Positions 53,531 through 62,242 of a stretch of 64,000 nt of DNA are shown one piece after another. A program made the position numbers and the translations under genes. Location: IMG/VR virus record IMGVR_UViG_3300024346_000017, positions 49,109 to 113,108 of that record. One strand, written 5' to 3'. How positions within the stretch are numbered: the stretch's first letter is position 1; the number at the start of each line of letters is the position of its first letter. The notes beneath the pieces were generated by a model that worked only from the letters and a program-made list of their open reading frames with translations, was not told the DNA's origin and searched no databases. The DNA is from a virus.

Positions 53531-54070
53531 ATGACAGAAATAGAGCCATCAATACATTTTGATAAGATGAATAAGGTTGTTTCCGAATTATTAAAGGGAA
53601 ACTCCGCCACTCAGATTGCCACAATAACTGGAATGACTAGAAAAGATGTCTTAGAGTATATTGATGAGTGGAAGTCCGTAGTCCACAATGATACCAACGT
53701 CCGAGATCGTGCTAGAGAAGCCTTAATGGGGGCAGACCAGCACTATGACATATTGATTAAAGAAGCGTGGAAAACAGTAGAAGATGCTGATACTCAAGGG
53801 CAACTCAACGTTAAATCTGGAACACTTAAGCTAATAGCAGACATAGAAACTAAAAGAATAGCCATGCTTCAGTCTGTTGGAATATTAGAAAATAATGAAA
53901 TGGCATCTCAAATATTGGAAACAGAAAGAAAGCAAGAGATGCTTGTAGGAATATTAAAAGAGGTTACTTCCAGCTGCAACCATTGTAAAATAGAAGTTGC
54001 AAAAAGGCTTTCTCAAATAACTGGTTTAGTTGAGCCAATAATAATTTCTCAAGAGGCTTCAGATGCTTAA
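53531..54070 (+). CDS. Helix-turn-helix protein, candidate small terminase
   Basis: The 179-residue protein has an N-terminal helix-turn-helix (LLKGNSATQIATITGMTRKDV) and a long helical rest ending with a CNHC pair. Small terminases have this DNA-binding plus helical oligomerisation layout. The large terminase lies one gene away. Assignment is by fold type and position. Confidence 0.6.
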   Translation: MTEIEPSIHFDKMNKVVSELLKGNSATQIATITGMTRKDVLEYIDEWKSVVHNDTNVRDRAREALMGADQHYDILIKEAWKTVEDADTQGQLNVKSGTLKLIADIETKRIAMLQSVGILENNEMASQILETERKQEMLVGILKEVTSSCNHCKIEVAKRLSQITGLVEPIIISQEASDA

Positions 54071-54662
54071 ACTTGAGGGATCAATAAAATTAGGCGAGGA
54101 CATACATGTATTCCCAAACTTTATATCACCCGAAGAATGCCAAGAGATAGTTGGCTTTATTGAATCAATACCCGAAAATATTTGGGAAGAGCACCTTAAT
54201 GAAGGTGGCCAAGGCTACGAGATAGCCTTTGTTGATGTAATTCAATTAAAAAAAATAAACAAAAAACTACAAGAACTTTTAGATAGCGATGTGTATTTAA
54301 ACACTTCTCTTTCTCCAACTAGAATGAAAAGGGGATTAATAGGAACGCACCACTCAGATGATTTTCAATTTTTAAACATAATAGAGGCAAATAAAAATCT
54401 TAAAGAAGAAGAAGAGTTTGAATTAGTAAGAAATAATATAGCTGGGTTAATTATGTACTTTAACGATTTTGAGGGAGGAGAGTTACATTATTCAAATCAA
54501 AATATAACTTACGCTCCAAAAGCTGGCGACCTACTAATACATAGCTCTAGTAATCATTGCAAGCATCAAGTACAAAAAATAAAAAGTGAAGTTAGATACT
54601 CTCACTCAGACAACCTATTTAGATATATTAAAGTCCCCAAAGGATTTAAAAATGTCATATGA
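54063..54662 (+). CDS. 2-oxoglutarate/Fe(II) dioxygenase 7
   Basis: The 199-residue enzyme has iron ligands H97, D99 and H168, with R178. FPNFISPEECQEIVGFIES at the start and MYFNDFEGGELHY after the HxD motif are P4H-like. It overlaps the gene before by eight bases and the large terminase by eleven, so it is embedded in the packaging operon. Its substrate is unknown; phage DNA or a packaging/head protein are possibilities. Confidence 0.85.
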   Translation: MLKLEGSIKLGEDIHVFPNFISPEECQEIVGFIESIPENIWEEHLNEGGQGYEIAFVDVIQLKKINKKLQELLDSDVYLNTSLSPTRMKRGLIGTHHSDDFQFLNIIEANKNLKEEEEFELVRNNIAGLIMYFNDFEGGELHYSNQNITYAPKAGDLLIHSSSNHCKHQVQKIKSEVRYSHSDNLFRYIKVPKGFKNVI

Positions 54663-56457
54663 TTTTTCTGAATTTATAGAGATTTTAGACGGAGAAGAGT
54701 TTGAAGAAAGGCCAGTAGACTTACAAACATTTGTTACTAGCCCAGACTATTTAGGTCTGCCACCTCTTTCAGAAAATCAATACACTCTTATAGCAAGAAG
54801 CTCTCAAATATATAAAGAATCTACTTTAATAAAGTTGTATGGAGAAGAGCTAGGCAAAAAAATGTCTAAGCAGACTTGCGTTGAAGTTATTGCACAGCTA
54901 GGCAAAGGTTCTGGAAAAGACTACTCATCAACAATAGCAGTTGCATATATAGTATATTTACTATTGTGCTTAAAAGATCCAGCAGCATATTATGGCAAAC
55001 CTCCAAGAGACGCAATTGATATTTTAAATATTGCTATAAACTCTCAGCAAGCAAACAATGTTTTTTTCAAGGGGTTCAAGATGAGAATTGAGGTTTCTCC
55101 ATGGTTTGCTGGTAAGTACACAGACAAGGCATCAGAAATTAAATTTGACAAGTCAATAACAGTTCACTCTGGTCACTCTGAAAGAGAAGCGTGGGAAGGC
55201 TATAACGTTTTAGTTGTTATTCTTGATGAGATATCTGGCTTTGCTACAGAAAATACAAGCGGACATGATCAAGCTAAGACTGCAGATGCCATATATGATA
55301 TGTATCGTGCATCAGTAGACTCACGCTTTCCAGATTTTGGTAAGGTCATACTCTTGTCTTTTCCAAGATTTAAAAACGATCCAATTCAAAAATTTTATGA
55401 GTCCGTGATAGCAGAAAAAGAAACGGTAATTAGAACACAAACATTAAAGCTAGATCAAGATCTACCAGATAACACAGAAGGAAATGAGTTTGAGGTTTCT
55501 TGGGAAGAGGACCATATAGTTTCTTATGTATACCCAAAAGTCTTTGCTTTAAAAAGACCAACATGGGAAGTAAACCCTACTAAAAAAATAACAGACTTTA
55601 CTGTGGCCTTTCATAAGAATCCACAGGACGCTTTAGGAAGATTTGCTTGTATGCCAACAGATGCTGTAGATGCATTCTTTAAGTCCAGGGAAAAAATTGA
55701 AAAGGCTTTTAATAAAGGAAATATAGCTGTAGACAAATTTGGCAGACTAGAAGAATGGTTTGTGCCAGAGCCAGATAAAGACTACTTTATTCATGTTGAC
55801 TTAGCACAAAAACATGACCATTGTGCGGTTGCCATGGGCCATGTTAAAAAATGGGTGGACATAAAGGTCACAGATACATATTCTCAGCCAGCACCAATTG
55901 TAGAAATTGATGCGGTTAGATTTTGGACGCCTACTCCAGATAAGTCAGTAGACTTTACAGAGGTAAAAGACTATATATTATCCTTGAGAACTAGAGGGTT
56001 TAATATAAAGATGTGCACATTTGATAGATGGAATTCTCACGACATGATGCAGCAGCTTAAAACATATGGCATTAATACAGAAATTTTGTCGGTTGCAAAA
56101 AAACACTACGACGATATGGCCATGGTTGTACTAGAAGAAAGATTGTCTGGACCCCACATACCATTACTTATAGATGAATTACTACAGCTTAGAATCATGA
56201 GGGATAAAGTTGATCACCCAAGAAAAGGCTCTAAGGACTTGGCGGATGCTGTATGCGGAGCAGTATATAATTCAATAAGTAGAACAAGGTTATCAAGGAA
56301 TGAAGAGATAAGAATTCATGACTATGAGTCAATGAGCTATGACAACGACTTTGCAAATAATTCAGATGCTGAAGTTGAGTATGTGCAAAATATGATTAGA
56401 GCACCAAGAATGCCAGAAAGCTTAGCAAGATCAATAGAAAACATGGAGATAATATGA
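54652..56457 (+). CDS. terL: Terminase large subunit
   Basis: The 601-residue motor has a Walker A-like GKGSGKD at 84-90, Walker B VLVVILDEIS near 190, and a nuclease domain with HVDLAQKHDHCAVAMGH near 380 carrying the metal-binding Asp residues. It cuts and pumps DNA through the portal. The frame is open to 54586, but ATG 54652 follows a plausible start. The portal lies over 40 kb away in this orientation, as is common when the packaging and head modules are split. Confidence 0.85.
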   Translation: MSYDFSEFIEILDGEEFEERPVDLQTFVTSPDYLGLPPLSENQYTLIARSSQIYKESTLIKLYGEELGKKMSKQTCVEVIAQLGKGSGKDYSSTIAVAYIVYLLLCLKDPAAYYGKPPRDAIDILNIAINSQQANNVFFKGFKMRIEVSPWFAGKYTDKASEIKFDKSITVHSGHSEREAWEGYNVLVVILDEISGFATENTSGHDQAKTADAIYDMYRASVDSRFPDFGKVILLSFPRFKNDPIQKFYESVIAEKETVIRTQTLKLDQDLPDNTEGNEFEVSWEEDHIVSYVYPKVFALKRPTWEVNPTKKITDFTVAFHKNPQDALGRFACMPTDAVDAFFKSREKIEKAFNKGNIAVDKFGRLEEWFVPEPDKDYFIHVDLAQKHDHCAVAMGHVKKWVDIKVTDTYSQPAPIVEIDAVRFWTPTPDKSVDFTEVKDYILSLRTRGFNIKMCTFDRWNSHDMMQQLKTYGINTEILSVAKKHYDDMAMVVLEERLSGPHIPLLIDELLQLRIMRDKVDHPRKGSKDLADAVCGAVYNSISRTRLSRNEEIRIHDYESMSYDNDFANNSDAEVEYVQNMIRAPRMPESLARSIENMEII

Positions 56458-56690
56458 GCGAGTATCAAGAAAGAGCAAAAGAATGTAAGTGCTGCACAAA
56501 GCATGTTCCACTTCCAACTACATTAAAAAACTACAGCGGAATAACGTTGTGTCCAACTACATACTACAATGTAGTAGAGTATAAAAGAATATGGGATTCT
56601 TATGGTTCAAGGCCGATGGGATCTATAAGAAAACATTTTTCTGAATATGTACAGCAGATAGTTGAGGCAGAAATACATGACAAAGAATAA
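56454..56690 (+). CDS. Small Cys-containing protein
   Basis: The 78-residue protein starts MSEYQERAKECKCC and has LCPTTYYNVVEYK, possibly one zinc site. It is ATGA-coupled to the terminase gene. Function unknown. Confidence 0.55.
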   Translation: MSEYQERAKECKCCTKHVPLPTTLKNYSGITLCPTTYYNVVEYKRIWDSYGSRPMGSIRKHFSEYVQQIVEAEIHDKE

Positions 56691-57684
56691 ATTAGATTTT
56701 TTTGAAAATCCTGATAATTGGCTTGAAGCACATCCTGGACTTAATCATTCTTCAAATTTAGGGTTTATGAATTCTAGAATACGTTGGTTTCCAGACGAAG
56801 ATAGAGACCCATATACAGTAAATAAATATGCCTACAGATCAAAAGAGTTTGAAAAAAATGCCGATTTGCTTTTCGCTGGCTGCTCAATAACTTATGGAGA
56901 AGGTGTAGCTGAATCAGCAATCTGGGGAAATGTTGTGGCATCAAAATTAAATCTTAAAGCTTTTAATTTAGGAATGCCTGGAGCATCAGTTCATTTTATA
57001 GTAAATAATTTATTTAATTATTTTCAAGAATTTGGAAATCCCAAAAATTTGTTTTGTATATTTCCAGATTTTTTAAGAATGGAAATGTATTCTGATTATA
57101 GTCACATGCGCTCTGACCTAGATATTACAAAAGACAAAGAGCTGTCTGGGTACCAAAACTATCATTTATTATTATTTCCAAATAATCCATATGCCAAAAT
57201 ATCAAAACAGCCACATGTTGCAAGTGAGGTTATACCTAAAGAGCTTGCTCTCTCATTGTCTATCCAGCACATAAAATATCTAGAAATGTATTGCGCTGAA
57301 GCAGGAATTAATTTTTTGTGGGGAACATGGCACGAAGATCAAGAGAATTATATTATAAAAAATAATTTATTGTCTAAAAATTTTGTAGATTTAAAAAATA
57401 ATCTATGGCATAAAGAAAGCAAGGACTCTAAAAAATCTTTGGTTCATAAAAATGTTGAGGATAGGTATGCATGCCGTAAAGACCTAAAGGAATGCAAAAA
57501 CTTAGAAGCATGTCACGAAACTGAAAAAAATATATATGGCAAAAACTTTGATTTAGCTTTTGATACAGACCTTGAAGATTTTGATTCAATGCCTGGACAT
57601 GTTGGAGCACACACACATATTCATTGGGCAGAAGAATTTATTAAGAAAATTGGCACACTTAAACAAGAAAAGGATATGGTTTAA
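56677..57684 (+). CDS. SGNH hydrolase-like protein 1
   Basis: The 335-residue protein has LLFAGCSITYGEG with S70 in the position of the SGNH nucleophile (GCS in place of GDS), LGMPGASVHFIVNNLF, and a C-terminal GAHTHIHWAEEFI that may supply the catalytic His. SGNH enzymes remove or transfer acyl groups on sugars and lipids. It has a Cys/Lys-rich insert (RYACRKDLKECKNLEACHE) not found in its two paralogues. ATG 56677 overlaps the previous gene by 14 bases. Confidence 0.7.
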   Translation: MTKNKLDFFENPDNWLEAHPGLNHSSNLGFMNSRIRWFPDEDRDPYTVNKYAYRSKEFEKNADLLFAGCSITYGEGVAESAIWGNVVASKLNLKAFNLGMPGASVHFIVNNLFNYFQEFGNPKNLFCIFPDFLRMEMYSDYSHMRSDLDITKDKELSGYQNYHLLLFPNNPYAKISKQPHVASEVIPKELALSLSIQHIKYLEMYCAEAGINFLWGTWHEDQENYIIKNNLLSKNFVDLKNNLWHKESKDSKKSLVHKNVEDRYACRKDLKECKNLEACHETEKNIYGKNFDLAFDTDLEDFDSMPGHVGAHTHIHWAEEFIKKIGTLKQEKDMV

Positions 57685-57693
57685 AAGTAAAAT

Positions 57694-57786
57694 ATGAATA
57701 AAATATTAGTTGTCAGGTATTACTTATACAAGATTTTTCGTAAAAGAAAAAAGAAGAATCCAAATGAAAATAGGTACATATACTAA
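57694..57786 (+). CDS. 30-residue basic peptide coupled to carbamoyltransferase
   Basis: MNKILVVRYYLYKIFRKRKK begins a short basic peptide whose TAA overlaps the next ATG (TAATG). It may be a leader peptide that couples translation, or a short membrane/nucleic-acid binding peptide. No ribosome site is obvious. Confidence 0.4.
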   Translation: MNKILVVRYYLYKIFRKRKKKNPNENRYIY

Positions 57787-59234
57787 TGTCACTGATACTA
57801 GGAATTAATGAAACATCTCATGACGCATCAGTATCTTTAATTAAAGATGGCGAGATATTATTTGCTGGTCATGCAGAAAGATATAGCAAGCAAAAAAATG
57901 ACTGGTATGTAAATGATTCTTTAATACAGGACGCCCTGTCTTACGGGACACCTGATCATATAGCTTATTATGAGAAGCCTCTTCTAAAGGCCTCTAGGCT
58001 ATTTATAAGGGGTGGTGCAGGAGACTGGAAGCCAAAGTTTAATATACCAGGAGTCCCTAGAAAATCTTTTAGCCACCATTACTCTCATGCATGTGCAGGA
58101 TATTATACTAGTTCTTTTAATGATGCCGCTATCGTAGTTCTTGACGCAATAGGAGAATACAACACTTCAACTATTTGGGTTGGAGAAGGAGAAAAGATTA
58201 GTCTTAAGTATAAGCAAAACTATCCAGTAAGCTTTGGTTTATTTTATTCTGCTTTTACTAAATTAATAGGCCTAATGCCAAATCAAGAAGAATATATTAT
58301 GATGGGGATGGCAGCTTATGGAGACTGGACAAGATACTATAAAGAGGTGGATAGCTATTTCCCACAATACGATCAACAAAAATATAATTTCCATAAAGGA
58401 ATATATGATTGGCAAACTATAATTACAGAGCAAGACAGGTTTGATATTGCAGCAGCAGTTCAAATGGTATACGAGCAAAGACTAAATCAATTTATGCGTA
58501 TGGCAAAGCATCTAACTGGCAAAAATAATTTAGTGTTTATGGGAGGATGTGCTCTTAACTCTTCAGCCAACACTTTGCTTTGGGATATTTTTGATATGAT
58601 TTGGATTATGCCAAACCCAGGAGATGCTGGAAGCTCATTGGGTGCCGCTGCAGCACTATACGGTAAGCATTTAGAATGGAAAGGCCCTTACCTAGGATAT
58701 GATATGGGGGGCAAGTATCCAGTTCAAGAAATTGTGGACGGCATACTAAAGGATGGCATTGTTGCTGTAGCATCAGGAAGGGCTGAGTATGGACCAAGAG
58801 CATTAGGCAATAGAAGTATTTTAGCTGATCCAAGAGATCCATTAATTAAAGACAAGGTTAATTTAATTAAACAAAGAGAATTATTTAGACCGTTTGCCCC
58901 AGTGGTTATGGCAGAGCATGCATCTAAATGGTTTGATATGGATTTTGAAAGCCCATACATGCAATACACAGTAAAGTGTTTACAGCCAGATAAGATACCA
59001 TCTGTTGTGCATGAAGATGGAACATCCAGAGTTCAGACAGTAACAATTAAAGAACACAGGGGTTTGTATATGGCATTAAATAAATTTTACTTACAAACTG
59101 GAGTTCCTATATTTTTAAATACTAGCTTAAATATAAAAGGTCAGCCTCTTTTAAATGACGAGCAAGACGCTATTGACTGGCAGGCTCATTACAAGTATAA
59201 TATAGTAATGAGTCCCAATAGCTCAGTTGGTTAG
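57786..59234 (+). CDS. NodU/CmcH-type carbamoyltransferase
   Basis: The 482-residue enzyme has the N-terminal Kae1-like start (LGINETSHDASVSLI), the HHYSHACAGYYTSSF segment, and the C-terminal EYGPRALGNRSILADPRDP and RPFAPVVM blocks, with PIFLNTSLNIKG near the end. These enzymes attach carbamoyl groups to hydroxyls of sugars or small molecules using carbamoyl phosphate and ATP. It lies among SGNH genes, suggesting glycan modification. Its last 23 bases overlap tRNA-Met. Confidence 0.85.
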   Translation: MSLILGINETSHDASVSLIKDGEILFAGHAERYSKQKNDWYVNDSLIQDALSYGTPDHIAYYEKPLLKASRLFIRGGAGDWKPKFNIPGVPRKSFSHHYSHACAGYYTSSFNDAAIVVLDAIGEYNTSTIWVGEGEKISLKYKQNYPVSFGLFYSAFTKLIGLMPNQEEYIMMGMAAYGDWTRYYKEVDSYFPQYDQQKYNFHKGIYDWQTIITEQDRFDIAAAVQMVYEQRLNQFMRMAKHLTGKNNLVFMGGCALNSSANTLLWDIFDMIWIMPNPGDAGSSLGAAAALYGKHLEWKGPYLGYDMGGKYPVQEIVDGILKDGIVAVASGRAEYGPRALGNRSILADPRDPLIKDKVNLIKQRELFRPFAPVVMAEHASKWFDMDFESPYMQYTVKCLQPDKIPSVVHEDGTSRVQTVTIKEHRGLYMALNKFYLQTGVPIFLNTSLNIKGQPLLNDEQDAIDWQAHYKYNIVMSPNSSVG

Positions 59235-59285
59235 AGCCCCGAACTCATAATTCGGTAGTCGTAGGTTCGAGTCCTACTTGGGACA
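59212..59285 (+). tRNA. tRNA-Met (CAT)
   Basis: The acceptor stem GTCCCAA pairs with TTGGGAC, the anticodon stem CCGAA/TTCGG encloses CTCATAA with anticodon CAT, and the T stem is GTAGG/CCTAC with a TTCGAGT loop. CCA is not encoded. CAT could mark elongator Met or an Ile tRNA needing lysidine. Its first 23 bases lie in the carbamoyltransferase coding sequence. Confidence 0.9.
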
Positions 59286-59289
59286 CGAA

Positions 59290-59365
59290 GCCTTTGTAGC
59301 TCAGTGGATAGAGCAGCAGGTTTCTACCCTGCGTGTCGGAGGTTCGATTCCTTTCAGGGGCACCA
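59290..59365 (+). tRNA. tRNA-Arg (TCT)
   Basis: GCCTTTG pairs with CAGGGGC (two wobbles), the anticodon stem GCAGG/CCTGC encloses TTTCTAC with anticodon TCT, and the T stem is GGAGG/CCTTT. A CCA end is encoded at 59363-59365. It reads AGA, the arginine codon most used across this window. Confidence 0.9.
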
Positions 59366-59378
59366 TCTTTTTGATAAG

Positions 59379-59387
59379 TGCTATAAT
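59379..59387 (+). promoter_or_regulatory. Extended -10 promoter (TGC-TATAAT)
   Basis: TGCTATAAT lies just after the tRNAs and 28 bases before ATG 59416. A purine-rich AGAAAGAAGA serves as ribosome site. No -35 box is evident. Confidence 0.6.
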
Positions 59388-59415
59388 GTATAAATAGAAT
59401 AGAAAGAAGAGTCAA

Positions 59416-60354
59416 ATGATTGAATCAGAAATTAATAAACCCCATCAAAACTATTTAGAGGGATGGGAAAATCTTTTATTACAAGACATAAGACTTGCTG
59501 GTTATGGAAATTTTAGCGAAGACATTATCCCAATTGAATACTTTAAAAATGATCTTGGGTATAGAAGCCAAGCATTTGAAAATAAAGCCGACATTTTGTT
59601 TTTAGGAGATTCATTTACTAGGGGAGATGGCTTACCAATAGAAAAAGTTTATACACACATGCTGTCAGAAAAATTAAATCTTAGTTTTTCTTGTCTGGCA
59701 ACTGGTGGGGAATCTGTAGCAATGCAAATAGCTAAATGCTTTTTTTATTTTAAAAAGTATGGCCACCCAAAAAAAATTGTAGCTTTATTTCCAATGCATC
59801 GATTTTCATACCCGTATATTTTTGGAGAAATGGAAAATCCTAAAGAAAATATTAAGCAGGCAAAAGTATTTAACTCCCCTGGGGTAGAAGAAAGATATGT
59901 ATTGACTTCAGATTTATATGAATTTAAAGTAGAGGACTATGCAAAAAGGCCTTATCTACCAAGACAAGTTATATCTAATCAACTTGCTTTTTTCTATGAC
60001 AGAATTATGCTAGACATGCTAGAGCAATATTGTGAGTCTAATGGCATTGATTTTATATGGAGCTGCTGGAATCAAGGTTACCAAGCAGCGCTTTACGAGG
60101 CAATTGAAGAAAAATATCCTGGGTACCACAAAAATTATTGCTGGATAGAGGCAAATAGCTGGTACTCAAATGGAGAAGTTGTCCTCCCCCCTGGTCAAAA
60201 AGAGGTTGATTGCCATTTAGAGTTTAGCGACGATTTTCTGTTTCATATAGCCGCAGATAGGGTAAAAAATAATGGAAGAGGGGCACACAACGGATCCCAC
60301 TGGCATATGCATGCCTCAGAAGATTTCTATAACTTTATTGTTAATAAAAAATAA
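59416..60354 (+). CDS. SGNH hydrolase-like protein 2
   Basis: The 312-residue protein has ILFLGDSFTRGDG with nucleophile S66 in a canonical GDS, LATGGESVAMQIAK, and a C-terminal GSHWHMHASEDFYNFIV. It is closest to the protein at 62634-63560 (shared FFY..I..DMLEQYCESNGIDFIWS-type block). A sugar or lipid esterase role is inferred. Confidence 0.72.
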   Translation: MIESEINKPHQNYLEGWENLLLQDIRLAGYGNFSEDIIPIEYFKNDLGYRSQAFENKADILFLGDSFTRGDGLPIEKVYTHMLSEKLNLSFSCLATGGESVAMQIAKCFFYFKKYGHPKKIVALFPMHRFSYPYIFGEMENPKENIKQAKVFNSPGVEERYVLTSDLYEFKVEDYAKRPYLPRQVISNQLAFFYDRIMLDMLEQYCESNGIDFIWSCWNQGYQAALYEAIEEKYPGYHKNYCWIEANSWYSNGEVVLPPGQKEVDCHLEFSDDFLFHIAADRVKNNGRGAHNGSHWHMHASEDFYNFIVNKK

Positions 60355-60366
60355 AAATGATATAAT
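60338..60366 (+). promoter_or_regulatory. Promoter of the lysis genes
   Basis: TTGTTA (60338-60343), 17 bases, then TG-A-TATAAT (-10 at 60361-60366). GTTTAAACTAA lies between the -10 box and AGGAGAA, before ATG 60406. Confidence 0.7.
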
Positions 60367-60405
60367 TCTTATATCGAGTGTTTAAACTAAAATAGGAGAA
60401 ATAAA

Positions 60406-61020
60406 ATGGCAGCAAAAGGAAGTTTAGAAGCAATAATTGAAGTTGCAAAAAAAGAAGTTGGAACTATTGAAGGCCCAAAAGATAATGAAACAAAGTACGG
60501 CGCATGGATGAAGGTAAACTTTCAACCATGGTGCCAGTCATTCGTTTCTTGGTGTGCATACACAGCTGGCGTAGCAAAATTTCCAAAGTCTGCGTCAACT
60601 GTAGCAGCATCAGATCAGTTTAAAAAAGAAGGACGATGGTCAGATGCACGTAACGATGATCCACAAGCAGGAGACTGGATCTATTTTGATTTCCCAGATG
60701 ATGGGGTAAATCGTATTTCACATGTTGGTCTTTGCATTAAGAATAATGGCGATGGAACAATTCAGGTTATCGAAGGAAATACATCTGGAACTGCAAAGGG
60801 AGATCAGCGCAATGGTGGAATGTGTGTTGAAAAAACTCGTGCCTATGTAAAAGATAATAAGAAGAAGTTGCTCAATGCAGTAGTTGGCTGGGGACGACCA
60901 GTATATTCTGGAGAAGAGAATGCTCCACTTTTAAATAAGTTGGCATCAGCTCCAGCAAAGAAAACAACACCAGCAAAGACAGCAAAAGGCGGCGGCGGAA
61001 AGCCAGCTGTAGCAAAGTAA
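60406..61020 (+). CDS. CHAP-domain endolysin
   Basis: The 204-residue enzyme has C43 in PWCQSFVSWC, H106 in ISHVGLC, and E123/N125 in IEGNTSG, the CHAP amidase/endopeptidase set that cuts peptidoglycan peptides. No signal peptide is present, so it probably depends on a holin. The last ~20 residues are Lys/Ala/Pro/Gly-rich (KKTTPAKTAKGGGG) and may bind the anionic cell wall. It overlaps the thermonuclease gene by one base. Confidence 0.82.
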   Translation: MAAKGSLEAIIEVAKKEVGTIEGPKDNETKYGAWMKVNFQPWCQSFVSWCAYTAGVAKFPKSASTVAASDQFKKEGRWSDARNDDPQAGDWIYFDFPDDGVNRISHVGLCIKNNGDGTIQVIEGNTSGTAKGDQRNGGMCVEKTRAYVKDNKKKLLNAVVGWGRPVYSGEENAPLLNKLASAPAKKTTPAKTAKGGGGKPAVAK

Positions 61021-61439
61021 TGTTTGAGTACTATGTAAAAAAAGTATCAAAGGTTGTAGATGGAGACACCATTGATGTTGATATCGACCTTGGTTTTGAT
61101 ATATCATTTACGTCTAGAGTTAGATTAGCTGGAATAGATACTCCAGAATCCAGAACTACAGATAAGATGGAGAAAGCTCTTGGCCTAGAGGCTAAATCTT
61201 TTTTAAAGAATGCAATAGATTCTGCTAAAACCGTTGTAATCAAAACAGAAAAAATGGATTCATCGGAAAAGTATGGAAGAATTTTAGGATGGGTATTCCT
61301 AGACGGATCTGATAAATCTATTAATGAAGAAATGATTGCTGCTGGACATGCTTGGGGATACCTTGGAGACACCAAGGTTAAAGATTTTAATGCACTTGCA
61401 AAAGCTAGAGCATCTTACAATGGAAAGTATAAAAAATGA
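61020..61439 (+). CDS. Staphylococcal-type thermonuclease (SNase)
   Basis: The 139-residue nuclease has VVDGDTIDV, RLAGIDTPE and EKYGRILG. D21, R35, D40, E43 and R87 match the catalytic and calcium residues of the family even in numbering. There is no signal peptide, so it acts inside the cell, perhaps degrading host DNA or RNA. The next gene overlaps by four bases. Confidence 0.87.
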   Translation: MFEYYVKKVSKVVDGDTIDVDIDLGFDISFTSRVRLAGIDTPESRTTDKMEKALGLEAKSFLKNAIDSAKTVVIKTEKMDSSEKYGRILGWVFLDGSDKSINEEMIAAGHAWGYLGDTKVKDFNALAKARASYNGKYKK

Positions 61440-62197
61440 TTATTCAAATTATGGGCCTACCAGGCTCTGGCAAAACAGAGCTGGCAAAGGCTTTGAAGGA
61501 ACGCATAAATGCTATCCATCTTAATGCAGATGAAGTACGTGCAACAGTAAACTCTGATCTAAGCTTTACTCCAGAAGACAGAATTGAGCAAGCAAGACGC
61601 ATGGGGGAGATGGCTCGCTTAATTGCTAAGCAAGGAGTTGCGCCAGTTATTGTAGACTTTGTATGCCCAACTGACATAACTCGTGCAGCATTTGGTAAGC
61701 CAGATATATTTGTATTTATGGACACTCTTGCGGAAGGTCGTTTTGAAGACACAAACAAAATGTTTGAGCGCCCAACAGAGTTTGATGTATCATTTATTAG
61801 TCACAACTTAGATGCTGAAGCAAAGGCATCTCACATCATTGATAAGTTTAAATTGCACGATTGGTCAGCTCCAACAACTTTAATGTTAGGTAGATATCAG
61901 CCATGGCATGAGGGCCATCACGCACTATATAAAGAGGCGGGCCAAAGAACAGATCAAGTTCTTCTTGGAGTACGCAATACATATAATACAAGCGAGAAAG
62001 ATCCTCTCAAGTTTGATCAGGTAAAAGAGTACATTGCTAAAGATGAATTTATGGATGGCGCATTAGTGCTAAGACTTCCTAACATTACTAACATTGTATA
62101 TGGTCGTGATGTAGGATACAAGATTGAACAAGTGGATTTGGGGGCAGACATTCATGCTATATCGGCTACGCAAAAACGTAAAGAAATGGGCCTCTAA
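61436..62197 (+). CDS. APS kinase-like / nucleotidylyltransferase fusion
   Basis: Residues 1-140 are a P-loop kinase with GLPGSGKT (7-14), HLNADEVR and SFTPEDRIEQARRMGEMARL, as in adenylylsulfate kinase (CysC-like). Residues 145-253 are a HxGH nucleotidylyltransferase with LGRYQPWHEGH (HxGH at 158-161) and an ISATQKR motif. A bifunctional enzyme for a nucleotide or sulfate-linked precursor is inferred; NAD-type chemistry is an alternative. Confidence 0.72.
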   Translation: MIIQIMGLPGSGKTELAKALKERINAIHLNADEVRATVNSDLSFTPEDRIEQARRMGEMARLIAKQGVAPVIVDFVCPTDITRAAFGKPDIFVFMDTLAEGRFEDTNKMFERPTEFDVSFISHNLDAEAKASHIIDKFKLHDWSAPTTLMLGRYQPWHEGHHALYKEAGQRTDQVLLGVRNTYNTSEKDPLKFDQVKEYIAKDEFMDGALVLRLPNITNIVYGRDVGYKIEQVDLGADIHAISATQKRKEMGL

Positions 62198-62242
62198 AAT
62201 TTGGGACTTTGTAACAAAGGACAATAATATTGGGTGGCCATC

